Source of the DNA: Candidatus Bodocaedibacter vickermanii
GTDB taxonomy: Bacteria; Pseudomonadota; Alphaproteobacteria; UBA6184
Assembly (NCBI RefSeq): GCF_014896945.1
Contig: NZ_CP054719.1
Coordinates: 915,153-979,152, forward strand
Direction of reading: 5' to 3'
Length of the DNA: 64,000 nt
Shown one piece after another: positions 1 through 9,599 of this stretch; within the stretch, counting starts at the first letter, position 1, and the number at the start of each line of letters is the position of its first letter. Position numbers and translations under genes: made by a program. The notes beneath the pieces were generated by a model. That model was given only the letters and a program-made list of their open reading frames with translations. It was not told where the DNA came from and did no database searches.

Positions 1-1386
1 TCGGCAGATGCCAAAAAAACCATGATCGAAAAATTAGATTCATCGAACACTGGGAAAAGCGCCACGACCTATCGTTTGCGAGATTGGGGTGTTTCCCGTC
101 AACGCTATTGGGGGTGCCCTGTGCCGTTTGTTCATTGTAACGATTGCGGAGTGGTTCCTGAAAAAGTTGAAAACCTGCCCATCAAATTACCTGAGGATGT
201 AACGTTTGATCGCCCTGGAAATCCGCTGGATCATCACCCAACTTGGAAACATACAAATTGCCCAAGCTGTAACAAACCTGCCATTCGCGATACGGACACA
301 ATGGATACATTCTTTGAATCATCTTGGTATTTCTTGCGCTATTGTTCCCCAAAATCTGAACAGGCCTTTGATGAAAAAGATGTGCAATATTGGATGCCGG
401 TCGATCAGTATATTGGTGGTGTTGAACATGCCATTTTACACTTATTGTATTCTCGTTTTTTCACACGCGCGCTGCGCAAATGTGGGTACCCCATTCAATT
501 TGAAGAGCCCTTTAAAAACCTGTTAACGCAAGGCATGATCACCCACGTAACCTATCAAGACAAAGAAGGGGCTTGGCTGTCACCTGCTGAAGTTCTGCCT
601 CTCGAAAATGGTACATATATTAAAGCATCCGACAAATCATCGGTTACGGTGGGTCGTTTAGAAAAGATGAGCAAGTCGAAAAAGAACACCATTGACCCCG
701 GTGAAATCATTGACACTTATGGTGCAGATACAGCTCGCCTATTTATGATGTCTGACAATCCTCCTGAAAAAGATCTGGAATGGACAGACTCTGGCGCGGA
801 TGGAGCATGGAGATATTTAAACAAACTGTACACTCAAGCAATGTATGCTGTGGATTGCATTCCTGCGATTAACACGCCAGAACCAGATACATTTTCTGCT
901 GCTGCGGTGACCTTGCGCCAAGTTGTTCATAAAACAATTATGGAATACACCCATGATTTGGAAACGTTTTCATACAACCGTGGCGTTGCAAGATTAAGAA
1001 CATTGTCCAACACATTGTTTGCATTTGATCCAAAAACAACTGATGAGAAGTGGGCGTTCCGCGAAGGCTATGAAACATTGATTCAATTGCTTGCTCCGAT
1101 AACACCTCATATATGTGAGGAGATCTGGCAAAGCTTTGGGCACACAACGTTGGTATATGAAACACCCTGGCCAAAACATCGCCCAGAACTAACTGTTGAA
1201 ACGCAGGTAACGATCGCGATTCAGGTCAACGGAAAGTTGCGCGGAACAATCGACATGCCCGCGGACAGCGACGAAGACTCTGTTAAACAAGCCGCCCTAA
1301 ACCATGTGGCACATTTAACAGACGGCAAAACTGTTCAACGCGTCATTGTTGTGAAAAACAAAATTGTTAACATCGTTGTGTCTTAG
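1..1386 (+). CDS. leuS: Leucyl-tRNA synthetase, C-terminal part (5' truncated by window)
   Basis: Charges tRNA-Leu with leucine in the cytoplasm (class I synthetase). The frame is open from base 1, so the N-terminal catalytic half lies upstream of the window. The visible part holds the zinc/Rossmann segment with [13 protein letters not shown], the LeuRS-typical [18 protein letters not shown], the class I KMSKS loop encoded at about 664-678, the anticodon-binding helices, and a C-terminal domain ending in a VNGKLRG segment. About 461 residues are present, roughly half of a normal LeuRS. holA follows after 10 nt, so they are probably co-transcribed. In many alphaproteobacteria a lptE-like gene sits between these two; none is here. 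Identification is secure. Confidence 0.97.
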   Translation, partial: SADAKKTMIEKLDSSNTGKSATTYRLRDWGVSRQRYWGCPVPFVHCNDCGVVPEKVENLPIKLPEDVTFDRPGNPLDHHPTWKHTNCPSCNKPAIRDTDTMDTFFESSWYFLRYCSPKSEQAFDEKDVQYWMPVDQYIGGVEHAILHLLYSRFFTRALRKCGYPIQFEEPFKNLLTQGMITHVTYQDKEGAWLSPAEVLPLENGTYIKASDKSSVTVGRLEKMSKSKKNTIDPGEIIDTYGADTARLFMMSDNPPEKDLEWTDSGADGAWRYLNKLYTQAMYAVDCIPAINTPEPDTFSAAAVTLRQVVHKTIMEYTHDLETFSYNRGVARLRTLSNTLFAFDPKTTDEKWAFREGYETLIQLLAPITPHICEEIWQSFGHTTLVYETPWPKHRPELTVETQVTIAIQVNGKLRGTIDMPADSDEDSVKQAALNHVAHLTDGKTVQRVIVVKNKIVNIVVS

Positions 1387-1396
1387 GTAAAAACAA

Positions 1397-2362
1397 ATGA
1401 AGCAACGCCCCGAAACTCTTTTTTCAGCGCAGATTCCATCGGGGTGTTTGCTTTATGGAAATGCACCTGCTATTGAAGATTACCTGGTATTAGACTTACT
1501 GCCAGAGCGTTTAAATGCCTCCGGCGCTGCTGTAAAAACGTTCACCGAATCTGAATTGCTTGCGATTTCAAAAGAAAAGTTATATTTGGAATCTTCTCTG
1601 TTTGAATCTCCAAAACTGTATGTTGTTCGCGATGTTACGGATAAATTCTTAAGCTTGTTACAATCCTATGAACCCTTTGCTCCCATCGTAATGGTTGGAA
1701 AAAACCTACGATCAACCAGTAAAATTGTAACCTATGTGAATGCCCACACAAAATACCAAGCCATCGGCATATACGGTGACGATCAACAATTTCTATCTGC
1801 CTTTACGCGATACAAACTGAAAAACCTTCAGCTGGAATCTGGAGTGGTGGAAACTATCCTAAACTATCTGATGACGTTTTCTGCCATTCGGCAACAACTT
1901 AATGTAGTGTTGCAACTATACCCAGCGGGCGAATCAATAACCGTTGAAGAGGTTGAGAAAGCTTTAATTCCAAGCCAACCCCTTGCAATATTCAAAGTTG
2001 CAGAAGTCGTTGTAAGTAAAAACCCAAAAGCAATGATTGATACATTTCAAAAAGCACAGGCTATTTTTGAAAAAGAAAGCATTCCATTGGTGCGCATTAT
2101 TGCAAAACAAATGTGGGATCTTGTTGCTTTAAGAATGAAAATGGATCAGGGAATTTCTGCTCAGGTTGTTGTCAACCAGGCAACCCCAATGATACCGTTT
2201 AATCGACGCCCACAATTAATACACAATCTATCCAAATGGAGCGTGGGCGGATTATTGAAAGCGATCGTCAAGTTGGATGAATTGGAAATTTTAGTAAAGC
2301 AGCCCCACATATGGTCAATCGATCAAATGGAGCGTGCTTTTTTACAGATGGTACGGCTATAA
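1397..2362 (+). CDS. holA: DNA polymerase III delta subunit
   Basis: Clamp-loader delta subunit, which opens the beta sliding clamp during replication. At 321 residues it has the usual length. The N-terminal part reads as an AAA+-like domain (LLYGNAPAIEDYLV near residues 17-30) and the C-terminal half as the helical collar domain. The conserved segment before the C-terminus (TPMIPFNRRPQLIHN) resembles the P-P-x-FFKR region of HolA proteins. It lies directly downstream of leuS, the standard alphaproteobacterial neighbour. Sequence conservation is low, as is typical for delta, so the call rests on context plus these motifs. The start ATG lies 10 nt after the leuS stop. Confidence 0.88.
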   Translation: MKQRPETLFSAQIPSGCLLYGNAPAIEDYLVLDLLPERLNASGAAVKTFTESELLAISKEKLYLESSLFESPKLYVVRDVTDKFLSLLQSYEPFAPIVMVGKNLRSTSKIVTYVNAHTKYQAIGIYGDDQQFLSAFTRYKLKNLQLESGVVETILNYLMTFSAIRQQLNVVLQLYPAGESITVEEVEKALIPSQPLAIFKVAEVVVSKNPKAMIDTFQKAQAIFEKESIPLVRIIAKQMWDLVALRMKMDQGISAQVVVNQATPMIPFNRRPQLIHNLSKWSVGGLLKAIVKLDELEILVKQPHIWSIDQMERAFLQMVRL

Positions 2363-2450
2363 TAGAGATCGGACTGTTTTTTAGAATCTTTGCTCTGTTC
2401 ATAAAGTACTAAGACGTGTCTGATACACACCAGCGATTGCAATGTAACGC

Positions 2451-2490
2451 TAGCAACGTGCCGCTGTATCCATTAGGTTAGATCCAATGT
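2451..2490 (-). repeat. REP-like palindromic repeat (divergent copy)
   Basis: Intergenic copy of the dispersed family described at 22294 and 39647. It carries the GCAACGTGCCGCTG palindrome followed by TATCCATTAGGTTAGATCC, and a GGTT..AACC hairpin extends to about 2500. It sits between holA and the end of the antiporter gene, where two transcription units converge. Confidence 0.55.
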
Positions 2491-2527
2491 ATCCAACCCT
2501 CTCATTTATGCCAATCTCTGTTTCTAT

Positions 2528-3814
2528 TTACTTTCCGACAAACAACCAATTAATCAAAATGAAAATCGGCAGCAGAACTGCAAACGACCACGCCATATAT
2601 CCAAAGAATGACGGCATGCGAATTTGATAATTTCTTGCAATCGTTGCAACCATAAAATTTGGTGCATTTCCAATATAGGTTAACGCCCCCATATAAACCG
2701 ACCCCAATGAAATTGCAATTAATATGCTGGCTTTCCCCATCATCAGCTGTGACGGATCGCCCCCAGCAAGATTAAAGAAAGCCAGGTACGTTGGCGCATT
2801 ATCCAGGAATGCGGACAAGCCCCCAGACAACCAAAAATATTCCGTTGCTGTCAGTGGCGCTGTAAGATGAGATCCGAATTCTTGCATCATCCACAACACA
2901 GGAATTAACGTAATAAATATCGCCAAGAATAATTTTGCGATTTCAAAAAAGGGTTCCCAATGAAATTCATGACCTCTGCGAATTTTCATAGGGGTCATTA
3001 ACAACGACAATGCCGCCAACAAGACCATGCCCACATCACGCATCATGTTTTGTCTGCCGACTTCAATTCCAAGGACATGAAAATATTCTTCTGGTTTCCA
3101 AATTCCACTTTGCAACACAAGAGCGACCACACCCAGCAATAGGAAAAAGTGAATCTTTCCATCGATTGAAATATTGATCTTGTGATCGGCGGGTTGAGAA
3201 CACAATTCAACCTCACACAAGCGTCGATCAACGACATAAAATATCGACAACAATATCCCTAGCGTCACCGTATAAGGCGCCCACAAATGTTGAGCTGTCC
3301 AAAAGAAATCAACCCCCTTTAAAAACCCCATAAATAAGGGTGGATCGCCCAAGGGTGTTAACAAACCACCAATATTTGAAACAGCGAAAATGAAAAAAAT
3401 CACCTGGTGTGTTCGATTTGAACGATGGTGGTTTAATTTTAAAAATGGACGAATCAAAATCATAGACGCGCCAGACGTTCCCACAAAGTTTGCAAATACC
3501 GCCCCCAGAAAAAGTATTGCTGTATTTAAACCGGGAGTAGGGTTCGCATGAATGTGAACTCGAAGACCTCCGCTAATCGTATATAATGCAAAAACGATAC
3601 AAATGAACGGAACATAGTCTTCAACCAGCGCATGTGAAATTGAGCGCACCGCAGTTTCAGGGCTCATGAAATGACCAATACTCCAAGCGCCAAAAACTAA
3701 CCAGCCAAAGGCAATCTTACCATAATTTTTATGCCATAATTTGGGGGTCAACAACGGAAGCAAGGCGATAGATAAAATTAGCCCGACAAACGGCACACAC
3801 ATTAACACAGACAT
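2528..3814 (-). CDS. NhaD/CitMHS-type sodium:proton antiporter
   Basis: Polytopic inner-membrane protein of 428 residues with about 11-12 hydrophobic segments. The N-terminus (MCVPFVGLILSIALLPLLTP) and the core segments FVGTSGASMILIRPFL and NIGGLLTPLGDPPLFMGFL are typical of the NhaD / ion-transporter (ArsB/NhaD) superfamily annotated as sodium:proton antiporter or citrate transporter-like. The GDPPLF motif lies in the conserved re-entrant region. The start codon is one base after the sdhB stop, so it belongs to the sdhCDAB transcript. Coupling to succinate dehydrogenase suggests a role in ion balance around respiration, or in dicarboxylate transport. The exact substrate cannot be read from the sequence. 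Confidence 0.85.
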   Translation of the reverse strand: MSVLMCVPFVGLILSIALLPLLTPKLWHKNYGKIAFGWLVFGAWSIGHFMSPETAVRSISHALVEDYVPFICIVFALYTISGGLRVHIHANPTPGLNTAILFLGAVFANFVGTSGASMILIRPFLKLNHHRSNRTHQVIFFIFAVSNIGGLLTPLGDPPLFMGFLKGVDFFWTAQHLWAPYTVTLGILLSIFYVVDRRLCEVELCSQPADHKINISIDGKIHFFLLLGVVALVLQSGIWKPEEYFHVLGIEVGRQNMMRDVGMVLLAALSLLMTPMKIRRGHEFHWEPFFEIAKLFLAIFITLIPVLWMMQEFGSHLTAPLTATEYFWLSGGLSAFLDNAPTYLAFFNLAGGDPSQLMMGKASILIAISLGSVYMGALTYIGNAPNFMVATIARNYQIRMPSFFGYMAWSFAVLLPIFILINWLFVGK

Positions 3815-3815
3815 T

Positions 3816-4580
3816 TTAGCCCTTTATTTTTGATTTAATACCTGCAATAGCTTTAGCAGGATTTAACCCCTTAGGGCAAGTGTTTGTGCAGTTCATAATT
3901 GTGTGACAACGATACAGCTTGAATGAGTCGTTTAAATCGCTCAGGCGCTCTTCTGTAATGGTATCGCGACTGTCTTCAATAAATCGCGCCGCTTGTAACA
4001 GCACAGCAGGCCCCAAATAAGTATCGCTATTCCACCAATAGCTTGGACAACTGGTTGAGCATGAAAAACACAAGACACATTCCCACAATCCATCGATCTT
4101 TGCACGATCTTTGGGGGTCTGCAAACGCTCAGAATCTTTAGGTAGGTCTTTCTCTTGCACCCAGGGTTTTATAGATGAATACTGTGCATAGGCATCTTTT
4201 AAATCAGGAATTAAATCTTTGATCACCGACATGTGGGGCAGGGGATAAATCATCACATCGCCCTTAACCTCACTAATAGGTTTTAAACATGCTAACGTAT
4301 TTCGTCCATCAATGTTCATCGCGCAACTGCCGCACACACCCTCGCGGCACGATCGTCGAAACGCTAAGGATGAATCGATTCCACCTTTTATTTTAATAAG
4401 CGCATCCAACACCATGGGTCCACACGTATCCATGTTGACCTCAAACGTATCTAGGGTTGGGTTGTTGCCCTTGTCTGGATTGTATCGATAGATATGAAAT
4501 GCTTTTTTGTTCTTTGCCGCACTTGGAAAATGCTGACCTTTTTTAACAACAGAATTTTTCGGTAATGTAAAATCAGCCAT
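3816..4580 (-). CDS. sdhB: Succinate dehydrogenase iron-sulfur subunit
   Basis: Electron-transfer subunit of respiratory complex II, linking the SdhA flavin to ubiquinone. It has 254 residues. The [2Fe-2S] ligands are visible as [15 protein letters not shown] (C78, C83, C86) plus C98. The C-terminal part has the two cysteine clusters [12 protein letters not shown] and [17 protein letters not shown] that bind [4Fe-4S] and [3Fe-4S]. The gene is third position last in an sdhC-sdhD-sdhA-sdhB order, with 11 nt between sdhA and sdhB, and is followed immediately by the antiporter gene. All cluster ligands are present, so the protein should be functional. Confidence 0.98.
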   Translation of the reverse strand: MADFTLPKNSVVKKGQHFPSAAKNKKAFHIYRYNPDKGNNPTLDTFEVNMDTCGPMVLDALIKIKGGIDSSLAFRRSCREGVCGSCAMNIDGRNTLACLKPISEVKGDVMIYPLPHMSVIKDLIPDLKDAYAQYSSIKPWVQEKDLPKDSERLQTPKDRAKIDGLWECVLCFSCSTSCPSYWWNSDTYLGPAVLLQAARFIEDSRDTITEERLSDLNDSFKLYRCHTIMNCTNTCPKGLNPAKAIAGIKSKIKG

Positions 4581-4591
4581 ATCTTGGTTCC

Positions 4592-6379
4592 TTAATATAC
4601 ACGCCGAACTGGCGGCAATGAATCTACGTCAGATGACAATGTTTTTAATGTAACATCTCGATAGTCTAGGTTAACCTTGCCATCATCTATTGATGCATAG
4701 GTATGCTTCGTCCAGCTTTTGTCATCGCGATCTGGGAAATCATCTCGGGCATGGGCTCCACGACTTTCTTTGCGAGCCAACGCTGAATGCAACGTGACCT
4801 CTGACTGCAGCAGTAGATTATCTAATTCCAGCGCCTCTACTAAGTCGGTATTCCAAATTAATGAACGATCGGTAACCTTCAAATCGTCACGCAGCTGCTT
4901 AACGTTAGATAGCTCATCAATACCTTTTTGTAAGGTTGCCTCTGTTCTAAACACAGCGCAATGGTTTTGCATGTTTTTCTGCAACGCCAGCAATACCTTT
5001 GCAGTTGGTGTCGCACCATTAGAATTTCGAATACGATCAAAACGATCCAACGCAACCTGCGAAACGTCTTCGGGTAGCTTTTTATGAGGAGAATTTGGTT
5101 TGATCAATTTGCCCGCTTGAATGGCAGCAGCCCTGCCAAACACAATTAAATCTAACAATGAGTTTGTTCCCAAACGATTGGCACCATGAACTGACACGCA
5201 TGCCGCCTCACCAATTGCCATTAACCCAGGAACAATCTTTTTTTCCTTTTTACCACTGGGGACAACAACCTCCCCATAATAGTTTGTGGGTATCCCACCC
5301 ATATTATAATGAACCGTTGGCAACACAGGAATGGGCTGTTGAGTCACGTCCACGCCTGAAAAGATCTTTGCGGTTTCGGAAATGCCTGGCAATCGTTCGT
5401 GAAGAATTTCTGCATCAATATGTTCAAGGTGTAAATAGATGTGATCTTTATGTTCGCCCACACCGCGCCCCTCTAAAATCTCAAGGGTCATTGCGCGACT
5501 TACAACATCTCGCGAGGCAAGGTCTTTTGCAGCGGGGGCGTATCGCTCCATAAATCGTTCGCCCTTTGCATTGGTAAGGTAGCCGCCTTCACCACGTGCG
5601 CCTTCGGTAATCAAACATCCAGCGCCGTAAATACCCGTGGGGTGAAACTGAATAAACTCCATGTCTTCAAGTGGCAATCCGGCTCTTAGAACCATGCCGT
5701 TGCCATCACCTGTGCAGGTATGCGCGGAAGTACAAGAAAAGAATGCTCGACCATATCCGCCGGTTGCCATAACAACCAAATGAGATTGAAATTCATGCAG
5801 CGTTCCATCATCCAAACACCAGGCAAGAACACCGCAGATGTTGCCTTCTGGATCTTTTAATAAATCAATAACGATATATTCGACATAGAATTCAGCTTGA
5901 TGGCGAACACACTGTTGGTACAGCGTATGCAAAATTGCGTGCCCTGTTCGGTCGGCCGCCGCACATGCTCGGTGAGCCATCGATTCACCCTTATTAATTG
6001 TGTGCCCGCCAAACGGACGTTGATAAATTTTACCGTCCTCTGTCCTGGAAAATGGAACCCCAAAGTGTTCCAACTCAATCACCGATTCTTTTGCATGCTT
6101 GCACATGTATTCGATGGCATCTTGATCGCCCAACCAATCCGACCCCTTAATGGTGTCGTAGAAATGGTATTCCCATTTATCGCCATCACCCATGTTGCCA
6201 AGTGCTGCACCAACGCCACCTTGTGCTGCAACAGTATGGCTGCGGGTTGGAAATACTTTTGAAATACAGGCTGTTTTTAAACCTTGAGCGCTCATTCCCA
6301 ATGTTGCCCTTAATCCAGCGCCACCAGCCCCAACGACGACGACATCATATTGATGTTTTATTATTTTATATTCATTCAC
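4592..6379 (-). CDS. sdhA: Succinate dehydrogenase flavoprotein subunit
   Basis: Catalytic subunit of complex II; oxidises succinate to fumarate at the inner face of the membrane. It has 595 residues, the normal length. It shows the dinucleotide-binding GAGGAGLRA near residues 17-25, the covalent FAD attachment motif SHTVAAQGG (H48), the substrate-loop [21 protein letters not shown] and the active-site [10 protein letters not shown]. The start ATG is 3 nt downstream of the sdhD stop. Identity is not in doubt. Confidence 0.98.
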   Translation of the reverse strand: MNEYKIIKHQYDVVVVGAGGAGLRATLGMSAQGLKTACISKVFPTRSHTVAAQGGVGAALGNMGDGDKWEYHFYDTIKGSDWLGDQDAIEYMCKHAKESVIELEHFGVPFSRTEDGKIYQRPFGGHTINKGESMAHRACAAADRTGHAILHTLYQQCVRHQAEFYVEYIVIDLLKDPEGNICGVLAWCLDDGTLHEFQSHLVVMATGGYGRAFFSCTSAHTCTGDGNGMVLRAGLPLEDMEFIQFHPTGIYGAGCLITEGARGEGGYLTNAKGERFMERYAPAAKDLASRDVVSRAMTLEILEGRGVGEHKDHIYLHLEHIDAEILHERLPGISETAKIFSGVDVTQQPIPVLPTVHYNMGGIPTNYYGEVVVPSGKKEKKIVPGLMAIGEAACVSVHGANRLGTNSLLDLIVFGRAAAIQAGKLIKPNSPHKKLPEDVSQVALDRFDRIRNSNGATPTAKVLLALQKNMQNHCAVFRTEATLQKGIDELSNVKQLRDDLKVTDRSLIWNTDLVEALELDNLLLQSEVTLHSALARKESRGAHARDDFPDRDDKSWTKHTYASIDDGKVNLDYRDVTLKTLSSDVDSLPPVRRVY

Positions 6380-6382
6380 AAC

Positions 6383-6697
6383 TTAAATCCGCCATAACGT
6401 AAAGCTTATGATTACCACAGAAGTCAAACTTAGAAATACCAGTATTTTTATTCCCTTGGTTCTTGTCGTTTGCTTTGGAATATAATCCTCTAACGCTGTT
6501 ATCAATTCTTGGGTTGCATGTATCATAATTACGATCAGTGAAAATACACCAACAGCCTTATAGGCTCGCAAGAAATTAATAAACTCATCGGGCGTTGTTG
6601 TCATTTTTATTAATAGACATCCGACAAAAACAAGGGCCGGCAAACACAGTATTCTGATGATTAAGTGCGCATCAATTGCTTTAAGATTTAATTTCAT
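6383..6697 (-). CDS. sdhD: Succinate dehydrogenase membrane anchor subunit D
   Basis: Small membrane subunit of complex II that helps form the quinone and haem b site. About 104 residues with three hydrophobic segments; the second contains H-A-T-Q-E (HATQELITALEDYI), matching the SdhD region with the haem-proximal histidine. I chose the ATG that overlaps the sdhC stop as ATGA, rather than the alternative start 12 nt upstream, because this is the usual translational-coupling arrangement. SdhD is the least conserved subunit; the call relies on position between sdhC and sdhA plus topology. Confidence 0.9.
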   Translation of the reverse strand: MKLNLKAIDAHLIIRILCLPALVFVGCLLIKMTTTPDEFINFLRAYKAVGVFSLIVIMIHATQELITALEDYIPKQTTRTKGIKILVFLSLTSVVIISFTLWRI

Positions 6698-7071
6698 AAT
6701 CCGCCCCACATCTTAACCCAGCACATCGCGCTAATCACAAACGTGGCAGTGACTATTAGCATATTAGACGTGCTTACAAAGGTTGGGCTGATACCATGAT
6801 TTAGCCCCCAAACAATGTATCTTATTTCGGCTAAGGCATAGAAAACAACACCAACAATAAGCCAGGTCGCCTTTATTTTACCAAGCCATGAGAAAATCAA
6901 AGATGTAATCCAGTTAAAATCAATATGCGCAAACCACGCAAAACACAACAAAGAGATAACAATAGCAGATACAAATAAGACGCCCCCCATGACTCTGTGA
7001 GAAATAGAAATGATGGCAGCCAACGGCAGTTTATAAATTTGTAAATGCGGTGAAAGTGGTCGATCAATCAT
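6694..7071 (-). CDS. sdhC: Succinate dehydrogenase cytochrome b556 subunit
   Basis: Membrane anchor carrying haem b in complex II. It begins MIDRPLSPHLQIYKLP, the signature N-terminus of SdhC, with SISHRVMGG (conserved S and R of the quinone site) near residues 23-31 and the haem-ligand segment HGISPTFVS further on. The open frame extends 10 codons upstream, but the family starts at this methionine and an AAGGTG ribosome site precedes it. 125 residues, three membrane helices. First gene of the sdhCDAB-antiporter operon; the promoter should lie in 7072-7256, shared divergently with the next gene. Confidence 0.95.
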   Translation of the reverse strand: MIDRPLSPHLQIYKLPLAAIISISHRVMGGVLFVSAIVISLLCFAWFAHIDFNWITSLIFSWLGKIKATWLIVGVVFYALAEIRYIVWGLNHGISPTFVSTSNMLIVTATFVISAMCWVKMWGGL

Positions 7072-7256
7072 ATGCAACACCTTTTTATTTATTATAATCA
7101 ATTCGATAGTTTTTTCAAAGAAAAGCCTGTTTGTATTATTTTTAATTCGTTATTGGTTAATTTTCAGTAAATGCATTTTTATTTTTGCCCCCCTCTTGAA
7201 ATTGAAACAATAGCTCCCCATTAAACGGCTGTAAGAATAACACCAGGGAGACGCTC

Positions 7257-7874
7257 ATGAAAAAACACTTAAAAACAATGCTATTGCTGTGCGGAATTAT
7301 TGGAGCCACACACGGATCCAACCACGAGACATCTGACGAAAACAGCGTAAATAGCTTCAACACAGAAAAACAAGTATGCACAGCTAGATCGGCGCTAAAC
7401 ACTATCGAGCTCAATCTAAATCAAGTTTTGAGTCTGACATATGATGATTGCGCGCCCTCCCGCTCTGTTGAATCATCACCTCCTTTGCTTATTAAGATGA
7501 TTGATCGCGACTATTTTTCTTCTAAAACAAAACCCCTAAAGCAGGGAACATTGTCCAACGAAGAGCAAATCGCAATTGAAAAAATACTGCTCAAGAAACC
7601 CACAAGAGTTACCAATACAGCGTCTGGTCGCGATCAAACTCGAACAGAAACAAGTTTATTAAAAGAAGCTCAACAAAACTGTTTGGGGAAAATAACAGAT
7701 ATTCAATACAAAAAGACCGGAGCAAAACAAACAGTTGTTATGACCCCATCAACTAAACGTAAAGTGAACCAGGCAGCCCCAAGAGGTCCAATAGTTATGG
7801 GTGGTCTTACGTGGGAAGAAATTGTGGCGGAAGTAGAGCGCATTCATGGATCCCGCTCAACAGATCAGCAATAA
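7257..7874 (+). CDS. Exported protein of unknown function
   Basis: 205 residues starting with a clear Sec signal peptide (MKKHLKTMLLLCGIIGATHG, cleavage probably near residue 20). The mature part is hydrophilic, rich in Ser, Thr, Lys and Glu, with a likely unstructured middle and a C-terminal GGLTWEEIVAEVERIHG helix. A GGGAGA ribosome site lies 7 nt before the ATG. I recognise no domain. It is monocistronic: divergent from sdhC and followed by a strong bidirectional terminator. It is one of six exported unknowns in this window and could be surface-associated or secreted to a host; that is only an inference. Confidence 0.7.
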   Translation: MKKHLKTMLLLCGIIGATHGSNHETSDENSVNSFNTEKQVCTARSALNTIELNLNQVLSLTYDDCAPSRSVESSPPLLIKMIDRDYFSSKTKPLKQGTLSNEEQIAIEKILLKKPTRVTNTASGRDQTRTETSLLKEAQQNCLGKITDIQYKKTGAKQTVVMTPSTKRKVNQAAPRGPIVMGGLTWEEIVAEVERIHGSRSTDQQ

Positions 7875-7904
7875 AAGATCGTATTTTAACAACCCGCAGT
7901 AATT

Positions 7905-7939
7905 AAAAAAACACCCACCTGAACGATGGGTGTTTTTGT
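7905..7939. terminator. Bidirectional rho-independent terminator
   Basis: ACACCCA / TGGGTGT stem with A-run before and T-run after, so it works on both strands. It ends the exported-protein gene on the plus strand and the flgFGAH operon on the minus strand. Confidence 0.9.
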
Positions 7940-8671
7940 TTAAAATGGAGTGATCGCCTCAATCAATTTGTTGCCCCACTTATCTTGTTGAACATCGTTA
8001 ATTTCACCCTCGCCGCCATAATAAATTCGGGCTTGCGAGATTCTTCGGCTGTTTACAATATTCCCGGGGTCAATGTCTGCCTTTGAAATAATGCCAGAAA
8101 CATGCAACCGTCTAAGCTCACTGTTCACCAATATTTCTTGTTCACCTTTAATCACCAAATTTCCATTGGGCAACAATTGAACAACCATCGCGGCAACCTC
8201 TAAATTAATTTGCTCTGCTCGGTTAATCGTCCCCTTGCCGCTGTGCGATGGTGTTGAGCTTGTATCAAACACACTGGACGGAGTTATCCCAGGAAAATAT
8301 TTATGCAACCCTGTCTCAGCCCCAGCCAACTTAGATAATGCATTTTTATTTTGAGAGGCTCGCTCTTTTTTTGTCGCATTATTCATGTTTGCAGAATCAT
8401 TAATACTCACGGTAACCGTTAAAATATCGCCAGGTCTTGATGCGCGTTGATCTTTGAAAAAGGATCTTGCGCCCGGCTGCCACAACGAGTTCCGATTTGG
8501 TTGTTCCACGATTGGTTCCGGCAGGGGCGTTTTTACCTGTTCTTCGTCGGGGTCTTTAATATTTCCAATCCCGGATAAGTTTGTTCCAACAACCGCAGTT
8601 TTTAATTCATTAACCCCAGAACATCCGGCAAGCAGGTGTGCAATTATTATTACGGGTAACATGCTTCGCAT
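7940..8671 (-). CDS. flgH: Flagellar L-ring lipoprotein FlgH
   Basis: Builds the outer-membrane L-ring around the flagellar rod. 243 residues. A lipoprotein signal with lipobox LLAGC puts the acylated Cys at residue 17. The family core RPGDILTVTVSINDSA and the C-terminal segment VSGIISKADIDPGNIV..RISQARIYYGG..G are present. Last gene of the operon flgF-flgG-flgA-flgH, the order known from Caulobacter, with 10 nt to flgA. The partner flgI is not in the window. A complete lipobox and ring domain suggest an outer-membrane-spanning flagellum can be built. Confidence 0.96.
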   Translation of the reverse strand: MRSMLPVIIIAHLLAGCSGVNELKTAVVGTNLSGIGNIKDPDEEQVKTPLPEPIVEQPNRNSLWQPGARSFFKDQRASRPGDILTVTVSINDSANMNNATKKERASQNKNALSKLAGAETGLHKYFPGITPSSVFDTSSTPSHSGKGTINRAEQINLEVAAMVVQLLPNGNLVIKGEQEILVNSELRRLHVSGIISKADIDPGNIVNSRRISQARIYYGGEGEINDVQQDKWGNKLIEAITPF

Positions 8672-8681
8672 TTAATATCTC

Positions 8682-9599
8682 CTAATGACCCACAACGGGG
8701 ATGATGATCGTTTGAGAGTCTTTAACAACCCCCTCGATCAAGCGCTTGCTTTCTAAATTCATCACTTGAACTGATTGCCCAATGGCAGCATTTCCTTGCG
8801 CCTTTCCTCGAGTGGAAATTACAACAGTTGGCGTCTCAACCTTCATTGTAACCAGATCTCCGCGCTTAATGATGATGGGACTAATAATGTCGTGTACGCT
8901 TAACATGTCGCCGACCTTTGCAGATTTGCGCCTTAATGTCTTGCCAATCAATTCTTTTTCGTCTTGAATCATGTTTTTTGTAACTTTGTTCGATGGAAAA
9001 TCTTTAAACTCCAAATCTTCTTTTTCGATAATTGATCCAACTTCTAGCTGCTTGTTTAAAACAGGAATTAATACCATGGTTGACAAACACCCTTTTATCT
9101 TCTTTTCATGGCCGCCAACATCAAAGGTCACGAGAAATTTTTGATCCCCCATCCAGGAAAAATTTGTTAACTTTGGCTCTGTGGCACCTTTTAATAATAA
9201 GTATTGCGATGACGCTTCTATGGACACATCGATCCCACCCGATATTTTTTCAGGATGATGCTGAGTTAAATATTCGCGCACAACATCCTGTGCATTTACT
9301 TTGGTTGAGAGCCCGTCATGACGAGACAGCGTTATCCCTTTGTAATGTGAAGGAGCCCAACTTAGTCCAAAATTCTCTGCCAGTTGGCGCACCCAGTCAT
9401 GGGCATAATGCTTAGACTCTCCTTTGTTTGGAGCTTCTAAAATATCTTGATCTTTTGCTGGATCAATTCCGCCGAAAAAATCAGACAACATTAAAAACTC
9501 TTTGTACACTTCATGGCTGTCTTTTAATTCAACCTTCACAGCATGTGCCGACGTTAAGCTAAAAAATATAACAACAAGAAAGCTTATAGTCTGCTTCAT
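8682..9599 (-). CDS. flgA: Flagellar P-ring assembly chaperone FlgA
   Basis: Periplasmic chaperone needed to assemble FlgI into the P-ring. 305 residues with an N-terminal signal peptide (MKQTISFLVVIFFSLTSAHA). The C-terminal half is a SAF/FlgA domain: IIKRGDLVTMKVETPTVVIS followed by GKAQGNAAIGQSVQVMN and a final KRLIEGVVKD strand. Its ATG overlaps the flgG stop (4 nt), implying translational coupling. The N-terminal 120 residues are poorly conserved, as expected for FlgA. Confidence 0.93.
   Translation of the reverse strand: MKQTISFLVVIFFSLTSAHAVKVELKDSHEVYKEFLMLSDFFGGIDPAKDQDILEAPNKGESKHYAHDWVRQLAENFGLSWAPSHYKGITLSRHDGLSTKVNAQDVVREYLTQHHPEKISGGIDVSIEASSQYLLLKGATEPKLTNFSWMGDQKFLVTFDVGGHEKKIKGCLSTMVLIPVLNKQLEVGSIIEKEDLEFKDFPSNKVTKNMIQDEKELIGKTLRRKSAKVGDMLSVHDIISPIIIKRGDLVTMKVETPTVVISTRGKAQGNAAIGQSVQVMNLESKRLIEGVVKDSQTIIIPVVGH

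Noticed and set aside
4719-5087. Plus-strand open frames inside sdhA (also 5158-5553 and 5897-6262)
   Set aside because: They are antisense shadows of a fully conserved sdhA.
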